This document shows positions 1-32,900 of a stretch of DNA of 64,000 bases, in pieces. The stretch covers positions 5,025,990 through 5,089,989 of the forward strand of contig OX442432.1 in assembly GCA_949361645.1 (NCBI GenBank), read 5' to 3'. Source of the DNA: Spongilla lacustris. Its lineage: Eukaryota > Porifera > Demospongiae > Spongillida > Spongillidae. Below the pieces are notes generated by a model. It saw only the letters and a list, made by a program, of their open reading frames with translations. It was not told the origin of the DNA and did not search any database. Positions within the stretch are counted from its first letter, which is position 1. The number at the start of each line of letters is the position of its first letter. A program made the position numbers and the translations under genes.

Positions 1-717
1 TGTGGTTTTATGAGTGTTCATTTCACTGAACTATTTTTGTCTAAGTTTATGTGGGTATGTGTATTGCTGTTTTTATGTTATAAGATACTTTTCTATCTAT
101 AATAATAGTAATGATGGGTTTGTACCCAATTGGTTGTTGAGACCTATATTGAGGCTGTGAAGTGGTTTGCTCAGTTGGTATCTAGCTAAAGGCTGGCTAT
201 CCCCATCTCCATGCCTTTACCTTGTACCTTTAAATAGTATACTCATAAATAATGAATTTAAAAATAATACTTGCGTATACCACCAACAATATACACAGCT
301 GCTAAGTATAATGTCCATTTTAAAAAAGTGGGTCAGCAGCTGGATTAAGCCAATGTAATGCAAGCGCAAGGCAAATGATCCCAAGTTCAGAGAGTTAGGT
401 TCGATCCACATGCCCTTTGGTGGGCTAAGGTATAAAAGCTCAGGGTTGTATTTCTTGGCTTGTTGCTCATCTGGCTTTGCAATTGCAGTGTAGTAAGTCA
501 ACCAAGCATCTACCAGATTTAGCCTCACCTTAGTTTGCTGCAATGCCAGAGCGTGCTAAACTGTAGGTTTGAACTAAATATCCACCTCCTAAATATGCAT
601 CACATTGTTGAACATGTTATTAACTTTGTTTCACTGACAAATTGGACGGTGGGCATAACAGGAATACACTGTCATTTTGTCTTGTTCTAGTTTTACACTT
701 GTTATACATATATTTAC

Positions 718-1200
718 AACAGTATGGGAGTCATTGCTATCATAGCATCGCTTCCACTGCATGCCTTGTTGACACATGTACAGGAACGGTAGGGGTGGTT
801 TGAAAAATGTATGGCTCAGTCCCCAGCAGTGACACATGTGTAGGGAACATCCCTGGTGTGTTGCTATAATTTATCGGACACTATCAAGTGTCACAGAATG
901 CATCAGAATGGAGCGAATGCAATTCCACTGCATGCATGTTGACACATGTATAGGAGGAAGGGGTGAGTGTTTTCAAAAAATGTTTAGCTGAGTCCCCACT
1001 AGAGAGACATGTGTGGGGAACACCTATAGTGTGTTGATGCAATTTCTGGGACAATGTCAAGTGTCACAGAATGCATAGGATGACTGCAGATGTGCTTCCA
1101 CTGCATGCCTTGTTGACACATTTACAGGATGGGTAGGGGGGGGGGGGGGGGGGTTGATAAATGTTTAGCTTAGTCCCAAGTAGTGACACAAAGACGCAAC
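718..1200 (+). repeat. Diverged tandem repeat, about 165-bp unit, three copies
   Basis: Copies start near 740, 915 and 1078 with CTTCCACTGCATGCCTTGTTGA-like blocks, then a GGGTAGGGG tract, AAATGTTTAGCT.AGTCCC and GTCAAGTGTCACAGAATGCA. The third copy has a long G run where the others have GGGTAGGGG-like sequence. No coding signal. Confidence 0.65.
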
Positions 1201-1611
1201 GCATTTGTTCATAATTTATGGAAGGTATAAATCCAGCGAATAACAAAATGATTAACTATGTCTAAGTTGGCTGAAGCGCTATACAACAGGCTTGCAGATG
1301 TGCCTAGTCCACCGCTTATCATCGGTGGGACAGTAAAAACGCTGGTGGGATAAGGCTTTAGTGGGCTATAACCACCGCGTTTTTTACAGTGTGCAACCCA
1401 GCCAATTAAAACGGTTGCCTTTTGCATCGTTGGTGGCAATGAATCCCTAGCTTAATTCCATTGCCAAACCACCATCGCTGCATCACAGCCATGAATCCCT
1501 TAATTTACTCTTCATGTCCGGAGTAATGACATGAATTTGCACGTCATGCTCCGCTGACGCATGCAAGCATGGCCACCAACTGACAGACCATGCAGCATCA
1601 ACGACTTGAGG

Positions 1612-1885
1612 AAAGATAAATGATACTTAATCAATGGAAATTAGTCTTGGGCCGATTGGCATGAAATTATACATGCAAGGCCAATTAAAATCTTGATGTA
1701 ATAATTTCTCTCCACTGATATATTTCTGCAGTTACTGGTGATGGTTCGGAAAAGGTGATATCTCAGGGGAAATGTATTTCATATTTGGTAGCATTATTGG
1801 AGGCTTGCCAAGCAACTTGACAAAGGGAGACATGAAGAACTGCTTATCAAGATGTAATGAACCTGACCACATTTTCAAGAGTTGC
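1612..1885 (+). repeat. Dispersed repeat, copy A
   Basis: This stretch is matched by the minus strand of 62412-62708. Shared blocks in the same order are CAATGGAAATTAGTCTTGGG, ATACATGCAAGG, AATCTTGATGTAATAATTT, GGAAATGTATTTCATATTTG, AAAGGGAGACATG and TTTTCAAGAGTT. The two copies differ by many substitutions and small indels, so it is an old interspersed family. Confidence 0.75.
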
Positions 1886-2266
1886 ATTTGTACACCATAG
1901 GCCAAAAAGATAATTATATTCATACACATACAAGTACGTACATGTGTACATGTACGTTGTATGCAATTAAGACGATGGAAATGTACTGAAGTAGCATTTC
2001 GTCCCACAAGATTAATGCATTTTGTTAGCTTTTTATGCACATCTTCTTTCTGTCGTGGAGGATCTCTAACAGGTAAACAGTCGTCTCATCGTCGAAATTA
2101 TGTCTATTTTTGGCTGTTTTCACTATTTGACGTTGATGTCTTGTAGTTTTCAAGGGTACTGCCTCGACAACTCACAGAACTACTCTCTTCGTGTTCGTTC
2201 TCGCAATTCAAAACCGCACTTTGTGACAGCTCCGGCGGTACCTGAATCACCCGTTAACGCTCCAAC

Positions 2267-2751
2267 CAGTGGCGGCCTGGCCGGGGGGGCCAGGGGGGGC
2301 ACCAACCCACCTGCCGCTTTATGACATGGGGCGCCACGGGCACCGAAGGGCGCCAGGCGGCAGGTCAATGTATTATCCAGCGCTAGCGCTCGATCAATCG
2401 TCCGATTTAATCGTTATAAATCTTGATTAAATTAACAAATTAACTCGCCTGTATTGCGCATGTGCATGTGCACGGTCACCTCCCCCCCCCCCCCCCCCCC
2501 CCCCCCCGCTCGTTGAATCGGCCGAAGGCGGACAGCACCCCCCGCTCGTAAGGCGGACAGCGCCCCCCCCCCCCCCCCCCCCCCCCCTCCCCCCCGCTCG
2601 TTGAATCGGCCGAAGGCGGACAGCTATTCATTAACAACGCCCCCTTTTCTGAAATCCTGGATCTGCCCCCTGGTTTGGGTACGAGACAAGGGGGGGGGGG
2701 CGCCGTTCTCGTGTGTGCCCCCCCTGCCACAAAGTAGCCAGGCCGCCACTG
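2267..2751. mobile_element. Non-autonomous hAT-like element with 8-bp target duplication
   Basis: The ends are inverted repeats starting CAGTGGCGGCCTGGC (2267-2281; complementary copy at 2737-2751), and the element is flanked on both sides by the identical octamer GCTCCAAC (2259-2266 and 2752-2759). An 8-bp duplication with CAGTGG-type termini is characteristic of the hAT superfamily. The 485-bp interior has no transposase; it contains two very long C runs and repeated copies of a unit with TCGGCCGAAGGCGGACAGC. Confidence 0.8.
2482..2587 (+). repeat. Two long C runs within the hAT-like element
   Basis: C26 at 2482-2507 and C25 at 2563-2587, separated by a GCTCGTTGAATCGGCCGAAG unit. Confidence 0.85.
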
Positions 2752-2880
2752 GCTCCAACACAGCTCCTCAGTACGTTTCTTCAGAACGGACCATGATTCA
2801 TGCATAGAACCTGCCTTCTTTTCATCCGTATACGCGCAGTGCACTCAAACTCCGATAAATACTGAAGATACTCACATTTA

Positions 2881-2921
2881 TACAATGGACTGGGGACCAG
2901 TCTGGTCCCCAGTCCATTGTA
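2881..2921. repeat. Perfect 41-bp palindrome with 3-base centre
   Basis: TACAATGGACTGGGGACCA, then GTC, then the exact reverse complement of the first 19 bases. No flanking duplication was seen. Confidence 0.85.
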
Positions 2922-3227
2922 ATCGATCGTCAATAACAAGTCTGGCTTGCGAGACTAACCCTCACAGACGAACACGCGCTCGCAATAAGATTATAGCATG
3001 GTTAAATTTATTCATAATAAGTGATAACCTGATGGTAGCGCAAGGGGGGGGGGCGGGGGGGGGGGGCGCTGAGCTTGGCTATCTGTCACACCTTCCCCAA
3101 GCCCAAGGCTCAACCTTCATCTTGATCCCTCTGAGTTTCCCTATCCGGCAGGGAAGCATTAACAAATAGCTTGGTAAATTGCTGGTCCTTCAATTTAACA
3201 GATAACAAATTTTGAGTTAGTTTAGAA

Positions 3228-4045
3228 AAACGTTCAAATTGTAACTGAGCGTTGTCCGAGGTTACCATGCAGGCTGGGAATAGAGTCCTATATAAAAATC
3301 GGCTAGGTTTTCCATGTATATTGTCGTACAAGCATTGAAACAGACAACCACTTTGAAAAGTAACGCCGCAAGTGGTACTGACAAAAAGAATGACATGAGG
3401 CATATCCCACGTAGCAAGTATTATAAATCCACTGGGTTCGAGCAAGGATTGTAATAGTTTGCATTGTGTGCACGCATGATTTCTGAATGTTTGGTCCATG
3501 CATACTCTATAGCATGCAGAAGTCCCAGAGCTGGTATATGGGTTAACTGCGCATGCACTTCTAAGCATTCATTAGCAGCGGTGCAGTCATGTTATCTTGC
3601 ACCGTATTGTCTTGCATAATGCACACTTAATTAATCCAGACTATGACAGCATAATTGGATCACCATCGCATGCATGCACGGATAATGCTCGTAACTAGTA
3701 AAATAAACAAGAAAAGCGTGCATGGAAATTGTAACTGAGCGTTTTCCGAGGTTACCAGAGAGTCCTATAAAAATCGGCGAGCTTTTTCATGTATATTGCC
3801 GTATAAGCGTTGAAATTAGCAGACAACCACTTTAGGCCACGAGAGCTACTGATAAGAGACATATCCCACATGGCACGACACATCAAGTATTATACATGTA
3901 AATCCACTGGGTTCGAGCAAGGATTGTAATAGTTAATAATTCTTGGTTCGAGCTACTAGCTGATTCAAGTAGACAACATCAATATTGCATGTGTGCACGC
4001 ATGACTTCTGAATGTTTGGTCCATACTCTAGCAAGCAGAAGTCCC
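3228..4045 (+). repeat. Diverged direct duplication of about 300 bp
   Basis: 3228-3520 and 3724-4045 share AATTGTAACTGAGCGTT, CCGAGGTTACCA, AGTCCTATA..AAAATCGGC, CATGTATATTG, CAGACAACCACTTT, CCACTGGGTTCGAGCAAGGA and ACTTCTGAATGTTTGGTCCA in order. The second copy has extra insertions. Confidence 0.75.
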
Positions 4046-5545
4046 TATCAGCATGCGTTACATTATTCATTTATTAGCTGACTTTTCAATCCATGCATGC
4101 GTGGGCATACCGAAGTAGTTTAGAAGTGCCACACCCTCTTGGCACGCTGTATTATGAATTAATTTTACTATTAAATTAAATCAATGCTACATGTGCGAGG
4201 GAGCAAAAGGCACGCGTGCACAGAATCATTATGTAACCTTGAAGTCAAAAACACTATCCTAGTTTGTATGCAAATGTTTCAAATCAATTACAACTGAAAA
4301 CACATTCACCTTCTCTTCAGATACATCTCCCTAAGATCATAAGGTATATAAATAGACTGTCTAACTATACCGTTCACAAATAAGGGCCTCCTTTAGTGGC
4401 TATAAGTGCTACAGGTGTCAAATAATGCCTCCTTTCTGATGCCATTACAAAAATGAAATTATGCAAGCTAGCATATTTATTGCATGTTAGGAGACTCGTA
4501 TATATTTAGTAGATCAAGGTACTACTGAAAAAGTACAATATACTGTTTCACTTCTGGTGTTGTATGGACACGATGGACAACGGTTCAAGATCCACTCCTT
4601 TTGTGGCTTGCAAATCCTTTACCTTTGGTGATATAAGAAGTTCTTTAAACTCCTCAACTGTCATGCATTAAACTTGACAAGCTTTGTAGTAGTAGCTGAA
4701 ATATTATTAGGATGCGCATGCGAATGATGCACTATATTAGAATCGCTGATATTGAGGTGATGATTGATATTGTAACAGAGGTATTTGACACACACTATAA
4801 GATTTTCTTCAAGCCGGTCCAGCAAGAAGCAGTTTGTCTTTATTCTTCTTGGTGGATGTTAGTACTTGATATTCCATCCATTTTTGAAGATATGCAAGGT
4901 GGTGTCTCCATACCATATTAGGTGTACCACTAGCAAAATGACTACATGGAACTATTATAGCTTTTTCCTTCTCTCATTGTATTTCTGTATTCTTCTGTTC
5001 TTCAGTGAAAGGAGGTTCTGCATGGAACAGTGCAGAAAATTATCACTTCAGCACCAAACACAACAAGAAATGATAGAGAGTTGTTTGGTGCTGATTATGC
5101 AGTATCTGAGATAAGTAATAGCAAGATGTCAATTGGCAATCACTAATACATTAGAGCATTACTTTGGGACAATTAAAATTAAAGTAGTTAACAGAGGGAT
5201 TAAAAACATTATTTGTGCAATGTTCTGTGGTGTATAATCTACAACAGATTGACGGAAATGATATGTTGTTTACACGTGTCGTTGCAAAGTTTGTGTTACC
5301 AGTATATGTGGCAACCTGCGCCATGACAGCTGCTATACAAATAATAAATGAAGCACAGCATTTTGTATGCCAACACAAAGCATGCTTAACAAACTTTAAT
5401 AACTACTGACCTATTCATGTACTTATATGGTTTAGAGAACCCCTGAGCTGATAAGTAATTGAAAACATGTTATAGCATACATGTATGAAAACCCTCAAAA
5501 CCATTTTTCTATAACTAGATCCAACATGACCTACATACACCCTAT

Positions 5546-5690
5546 AGTAACTACCTGGTCATAACTGGTGACCTGATTAGGGTGTAGGTCATGGCTGGTC
5601 ATAACTGGGTCCAGTTATGACCTACACCCTAATCAGGTCACACCTGCCTAGTCAAGACCTCCTAATCAGGTCACCCTGGTGCTTTTTTTA
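5546..5690. repeat. Inverted and direct copies of a GTGACCTGATTAGG motif
   Basis: GTGACCTGATTAGGGTGTAGG is followed by its inverted copy 20 bases later and a further partial copy (CCTAATCAGGTCACC) near 5668. The stem is about 30 bases and nearly perfect. Confidence 0.6.
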
Positions 5691-5925
5691 ACGCGAATTA
5701 ATAAGAACAGCTGCTGAGATACTTAGATGCAGACTGACTTAAAAAGTGATTATTTGTAGCAGTGGGAAGCAGTCAAGTTGTCAAACCTGCATCTGGGAGG
5801 ATAAGAGGTGTGCCCAAACCCAAACTCCTCAGGTGAAAAAATTCACTATCTTTGCAAGGGATCGAACTGTGTGCCCAGTGATTCAGAACCACTGGTTTTA
5901 GCGTTGAGCCAAATGACTCGTCATG
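5680..5925 (-). mobile_element. Candidate tRNA-derived SINE
   Basis: On the minus strand from 5925 the sequence shows an A-box-like TGGCTCAACG and, about 45 bases further, a B-box-like GTTCGATCC, with a tRNA-like anticodon stem (CCAGTG/CACTGG) between. It does not fold as a complete tRNA (no good acceptor or T stem). The unit ends near 5690 in an A-rich TTAAAAAAA. This fits a tRNA-headed SINE or old tRNA pseudogene. Confidence 0.4.
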
Positions 5926-6262
5926 AATATGATATGCTAAAAGAGCTTTTACATCATATCAGGTAGAGTACATACTCTACATACATGTACATGTATGACA
6001 ATTATGCATGCAGGAATCCCTCACAGTGCATGCATGTCATCTTCAGCCATATCCTCAACCACATGCTGCTAAAAATTCACATTGCAGTTTTAATTAAATG
6101 TATCACCGCAACCAAAAGTGTCTATACTTCCACCCTTTAATCTTACTACCATTGTGTAGTTCTGTCAAATACAACATCATATGAAATCAATGATAATATT
6201 TTGGTTAGAATGAGGGGAAAAAGGCACAACACAAAGGAGATAAAAGTGTGATGAGGGAGCCA

Positions 6263-26282
<20,020 letters not shown>

Positions 26283-26973
26283 CTGTTAGCTGGCACGCGC
26301 ACCAACATAACACCTGAAATTTTTTTGATAGACGCTCAAATGGACGCATCAATTATTTTTTTAAAATCGTGTTTCATTTACGATATACTTCTTTTTCTAA
26401 AGAAACATAAAATGATCATATCAGATTATACTTAGCAGGCGCGGTACCTGCAAAGCTTTCCTTGATCATGCACTAAAATGAGTCGTGTTTACTATGCAGT
26501 AAAGGAAGATTTGACCACATAAGCTTTCAGATTACATGTATACATGAAGTAAATCCAATCATTCATCGTCAACAAACATTTAATGAATTCTACACGCATA
26601 ATATGTACAATGACACACGCATGATGTACACTGTACTATATGAAAGCCTTGGCAGAAATGGCAGAAACAAATGGACACACAAATACACACAACAGTAGTA
26701 AGAGTTCACATAGAACAGAACAGTTGGATGAATGAATGCTTCACACATACACACAACAGTTCACAGAACAGAACGGTTGAATGTTTCTGTATATTTAGAA
26801 GAACAGCAAGGTACAGGGTGCAGTAGTAATAGTAGTGTGATCATAACGGTAAAAGGCAAAGAGCATATACACATTCCACTGTGGAAAAAAAAAACACGTC
26901 AAAACAAAGAAAATACTCAATCGGATGGTCTGTTCTGTTAAACTGCCACGTCACATTGCAGCAACTGATCTTT
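26283..26973. other. Short spacer between PPP2R5 stop and CUL9 start
   Basis: 691 bases that must hold the PPP2R5 3' UTR and the CUL9 promoter and 5' UTR, as both genes run leftward. No TATA box or CRE was found. It has several ACACA/ACAGAACAG direct repeats (26690-26775). Confidence 0.6.
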
Positions 26974-29900
26974 TCATTGTGCAGGCAAATTGGAGTCTTC
27001 GTTCGAGGACGATGGAGTATCTGAGGGAAGCTCAGCTGCCTGGTATGAGTGTATGGCCTGAGCTGTTTCAAAGTCGTGCGGCAAGCCTGACTTCCGTCTC
27101 ATGATGTGCCGTGGCTTCTTTAGAACATCGGGCGACGATGAAGACTCCTGCAGAGGTAGAGCAATGGGCACGTGATTAATGCTTACTCCCCCCCCCCCCC
27201 CCCCCCCCCCACCCCTGCCACGGAATACACTAACTTATTAGGTTATCAAATCAGTTCAACTACACCATGTACACAACGTACAACTGCTTGGCAATTAACG
27301 GTGACTGGCAATCAAAGGTTATTGCAAGAACTCCTAAGCACATGTAGGCTCTGTAAAGCTGTAAAGAAGGTACAGTCTAAAGATTTTCATAATGCAGTTT
27401 ATGGATTCACCATATCTTATTGGACATATCACCCTGCGGAACAACTATATCTACCTGCAATGATCCCAGTTGTAGTACATGTACTTGTGATCAAGGTACA
27501 TGTACAACAAGAAAATTTCACTTCTTCATGAAAATTTATGCATCCTTATTAAGAATGGTACATGTACATTGTTGTGTAAGTGTGATTAAATAACACTGCT
27601 GTGTCAAAATAAACATATTGCTTAAAACTGCAGCATTTAAAGCTACATGTACAGCATTTGAAATCTCACCCCCCCCCCCCCCCCCCCCCCCCCCTTTTTT
27701 CTGGTTACATCTGCAAGCTTAGCTACACTTTAATCTAATAAGCTTAGCTACATTTAATACACTTTAATCTAATAGGTAGACAAAATTATTCATGATACAA
27801 GCATGCACTGATGTAATTCAATCGGCTGAGCAGCTGCTGCTATAGTTAATTGCATGCAAGTGTCATAAAGGGGACTTCAAACAGAGACACTTAATTAGTG
27901 CAGTTTATGGAGTTTTTCAAAATGCGTTGGCTTCTGGGGCTCTGCCCCAGGGGGAGCAGGCCTCTCCCACATCCTCCCTGCTGCACTTTATGTTCCCTTT
28001 CTACACCACTGTATTAGGACCATGAAGGCATATATACAGTATGTACACGTGTGCCTTTGGGAGGACATGACATGAAGGCCATATCAATGCGGCCTCCCCC
28101 AAAGGCACACACATACAGTCTTAATTCCTTCATGGTTCCAAAAGCCACTATATCCATCTGGCCTTCCTTCGTGGGAACCATGGAGGAGGCCGTGTAGACC
28201 TTGAAGGAAGGCCATATGGATAAGGTGTGCATTACTACTTGGGACACATGCACTACATCTTTGCTAGGGGGAGGGTGGAGTGGATGTTTTTAAAGGCAAT
28301 TGCTCTCCCCTCACTTCACCTTAGCTGTCTGCCCAACTGCCCTACATGTAGAGCTACATGTACCAACATTTACATCACCAGTTTACACAGTTAATTACAT
28401 GTACACATGTGATTTGCTATTTACAAGCTGCTGGATCTGATTGAAATCAGTTGATTTGACAAGATCTTGTATTTATTTTTTAGGGAGACTGTCATGACTA
28501 TTTTCTTAACACCGCGTCCGTGAAATTCGAATGTTTTTTTGGCCTATTTTATCAAACTCACTGTTTGGAAAATTAGTCGGAAGGGTTCACTGTACTATAC
28601 AAGTTCCTGAAAACACATTCCCTTAATGAAATACCATGCTACAACTATAAGGACAACATTTACATGTACATGTTCATGTAATTTAATTGAGATGGAAAGA
28701 AACTATATCCAAACACCATCATCAAATCCCTTAAAGAAAAAAAGGGTCATTTATACCTTTATATCTACAACATTTGAGTGCTCTCAAAGTGGTATATACA
28801 TGCAACGTGCAGGTGTGTTATACCACTGTACATTCACAACATGAACGATGTTAACATCAAAGTGATGTATATACATGTAACCTTGGCTCACACAGGTGTG
28901 TGTCCAAGCATACAGTTCAAGTGAGATGTGCTGAAATAAGCATGACATGTAATACAAATGTAACATGTAATAATTAGCTGTGCCTCGTGGTGTGCTCTAA
29001 ACAGAATATAGTAAGGATAAATGGAGCTCCATTTTGCCAGTTGTTGTCCACCAGTGTGTCATGCCCGGGAGGTTAGAAATGTTTGTACCACTCTGTTTCT
29101 ACTGACCCTAAGACGACTGCTTACATGTAGCTATCAATCCAGGAAAATTGTTTATAAATTAACCACAAGCAGTTAAATTGTTGTTAAAAGTTCTAACAGC
29201 AAAAGAAGACATGCTGGTGAAATAAAATGAATATAATATAATCTTTAATGGTTAATTAATATTCAATAAAGTCTCAACACTACTATTCAATATGATTAAT
29301 GTTAATAAATGTAGGGTGGTTGAATAGTTAAAAGCTGCAAACAGTATTTAATTAACTACTTCCGTTTAAAAGTTATTCAAAATAGAAATCTTGATTTTTT
29401 TCTCTCTCGCAATGTACACATGTACTTGATTTTTTAGGGCCATTGTATCTTGATTGAGTTGTTTGAATTTATTAAAATTCGGCCAAGTTGATATTATTAA
29501 AATTCAAGGAAATGCTGTAGCCAAAAGATGATATGATTTTAATTAGATATTATTGGGAATTATTAGTTCATTTTCGTTAATTTTAATTTTTTTAAATTTT
29601 AGTTAATTAAGTATTAAATTAATATTTAGTTTGTTTACATCAACATTTAAGCCCCCATTATTAGTGTTTAGCAACAATTTACTGTGTGGCTAATTTATAA
29701 ACGATTTCCCTTGATTGAGAAACACCCTGTATGTAGCAAAGAACACACTCCTAAATCTTCACATAAGCAATGCGTAGTTGACATCAGCCATTATTGCCAC
29801 AGAAAAAGATAGTCGAGTGTTTTAATCGTAAACATGAAACCTGATTTGCTACGTTGAATTTAAATCTCCTGCCTCCTCTCCAAACGGATTTTGTTATGAA

Positions 29901-32900
29901 TGTTCATTTATATTCTAGACTGTCAATATCTATTCAAATGAACAGGGTTTCAAAAATATGCTAGTAGGGACAACTGTATTTCCAGGAATAGGTTACAACT
30001 GCTAAGAACTGTTGCGAACTTGTCTGCAACCTTGAAACATAATTATGGTATCAAACAACTGCCGGCTTTACTCTCCAACTTTGCTGGTTTGGTACAAGGA
30101 ATAATCGAGCAGTAATAGTACAAAGACTGTTTGATATAGTAATGCTATACATGTATATCGTCTAACACATTGTACGTCTATGTAAGCATAGTGGTGATGT
30201 AATACATGTATCTGTAGCTGTGATTCATTGGGTCTAGGCTCGAGAATGGGGGGGACTGAAAATGAGCCAAATCAAGTCTGTTGCCAAAACAAAATCGTCA
30301 TGTACTGTAGATGGTAAGTTCTAATTGAAATAAACTAACGATGCAATTTTTAGTCTCACATGAATGAGTAACTACATGTAGATGTACATGTACTAGCCCA
30401 CACAGTTGAGGAACAAATCACATTTAGAAGCCATTACTCAGTATTTAACTGGTTAGCACGTTTAATAATCCACATTACCCCATTGTCAGCAGATTTGTCC
30501 GCAGGTTGTGATGGTATGAATGGTTCAGGCTCAAGTGGCTCTCTTAGATCAGCCTGGTGTCGCTCCTTCAGTGTACCCAGTGTGGCTTGAAAGTGGGGGA
30601 CCTTTACAATCTAATGCATAACAAAATGAAAAGGAGAAACACACCACTAAACACACAATACAATCATAACCAATTTCGGTGCAATTAGTCACAGATATAC
30701 ACACACAGGATTGTGTGCAGCGTTTCAATACTACTAGTAGCCCCCCCCCCCCCCCCCCACAATCAATGTAATGATCATCTCCAAAATGTGCACAGATGCT
30801 GTGCACCCACAAGTCCTTTACAAGTTCAACAGATGACAATTGCTATTTGTAGTTTCGCGCACTGCACCATTCAGTCCATCTTTTGGTACACCTTATGTCG
30901 GACATGTATTTAGGGATACAGTCCATCTTTTGGTACACCTATTGTCTACACCTACACCTACATGTATCGTGGTTGGTACACCCACCATCACACTTAAGGG
31001 TACATTCCATCTTTAGTATCATCGTACTTAAGGACACACGTGCACACTTGGAAAGGCTTTGGTGTGCACACTAGAGCACAGAAACAATCATAAATACTAA
31101 TTTTGGCTCTGAAACCGGCAACAATCCAGCACTTTTTTTTTTGGCCACTTGTAAACTAGCAGCAACATGCAAAGGCAATTAATTACGCTGTGCCAAAATG
31201 TCCCCCTCTCTCCAGGTTCTGTCCACGATTCTACATACCACTGTGCCCCAGACCCCTATCATGGCAGAACACTATCTTGTACTAAAGCAATATGGCCACC
31301 ACAGGATGACACTGAAACTTTGCACATTTACAGACACAGCGTGCCTGTTGCAAGGTGGACCACCTAAGCCACACACTATAACACTTCTAAGCGTATGTAC
31401 AACTAAAATAAAAGCTCCTCCCCTCACCATACACACAGTTAATTAAAGACTTGTAGGTAAGTGGGGTGGCTTGGAGAGCTATAGCCCCCCCCCCCCCCCC
31501 CCCCCCCCCTTAGTTTTCCAGCCTAACTTTTAATAAAAGTGTGTGCTTGATTGCTCTTAAATGATGTAGAGTTTAATTAATACAGTTTTTTTTTTAAGCC
31601 TACTAGTACAAAAGATGCATAATGCAGTAGGCAAACTAAAAAACATCATTTCATTGATGCAACAACACGACTGTGGGTGAGGTATACTCCTCCAGCTAGA
31701 GGGTCCCTCCCTCCCTCCCTCCCCCCAGAGAAGCTCATGCCTGTACAACAGTTTCCATAGTTTAGTTCTCCCACTATTCTTGTGATACTTAACAAAATTT
31801 AAGTAATTCTAATTATGTGACAATTAGCCTCCCCAGTTTCTACACCTTGTCTACGCCCCTGCTAATGCAAATTTGGCGCACAATATCCATACACAATTTT
31901 CATTTGATTACAAATGAACAAAAGGTTTGACAATGACAAGACATATGACATACTTCCGTTATGCACCTAACTACATTATCAGATTCTACAACTGAAAAAC
32001 AACTCATCCACCCAAAAAGTGCTAATGTACTTCTATCATCCTCTTAGTTTGAAGCTCTTTGTTCCTATGTACTTAATCAATTCATGTTATATACATTGTA
32101 CATGTACAGTACTTGTATACGTACATGTACATGTACAGTACATGTACATATACATGTACCACACAGATATCCCCACAAACTGCATGCACAAATACTGTAC
32201 AGCTGATTCAACAAGAACCACTATACATGTACATGTATGTGCACCTGTGGATTTTGCAGTGCAAGACTCTCAATTTTGCTCCAGACTTCAAGCCTCTTTT
32301 CATGCTGTTTCTCCTGCCTGCAAGCAATGCAATAAATAATAATAATAATAATAATAATAATAATCCAATCCTGAGCCAGACCACTAACATCTCTATGGAC
32401 TCCTTGTATTTCGCATTGCATTCATCAAATAGTTTCTGGTTCATGTCCATGAATATCTTCAGAGCATTGTAGATAAGTCCATGTATTGTTCTGTACAAAA
32501 GATAAAACAAAGCAAAGGTAAAAACTATCAGTTTCTGCCAAACCACTGGCAGTTCAGACCCCACTACTGTGTTTTGCAGGACTCACTTGTTCCAATGCGA
32601 CTTTGAATGCTTATAAAGTGCAGGTAGAATGATGGGGAAGAGAACTTCGCAGTTTTCACTGACAAGGCTCATTATGTAATCATTGCTCCAGTAGTAGAGA
32701 GCTCTCTCTGAAACCTAACATCAATGTTGGCATCAATCACTAGATCCACTCCATGTACACGTATACTGATCATCCATCTTGCATTAAATACCAATTCAAC
32801 AGCTGAACAGTGGTGTAATACTACACAGCTGAACAGTGCACCAGTGTAACATACATGTAACAGAACAGTGGTATAACACAGCACACAGCTGAACAGTGGT

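Larger units (their letters stand above)
1..6262. other. Gene-free repeat-rich region upstream (3' side) of CUL9
   Basis: Apart from the repeats annotated separately I see no exon series, conserved motif or long open frame. Open frames of 60-150 codons here have no domain signature. CUL9 transcription ends into this region from the right; its 3' UTR probably covers 6262 to about 6100. Confidence 0.6.

Noticed and set aside
160..410. tRNA-like TTGCTCAGTTGGTA followed by a distant GGTTCGATCC
   Set aside because: The A-box and B-box elements are about 230 bases apart, far outside tRNA or SINE spacing, and no tRNA fold forms.
3110..3568. 152-codon minus-strand open frame
   Set aside because: Lies in a duplicated block whose second copy has stops and indels in the same frame; no domain.
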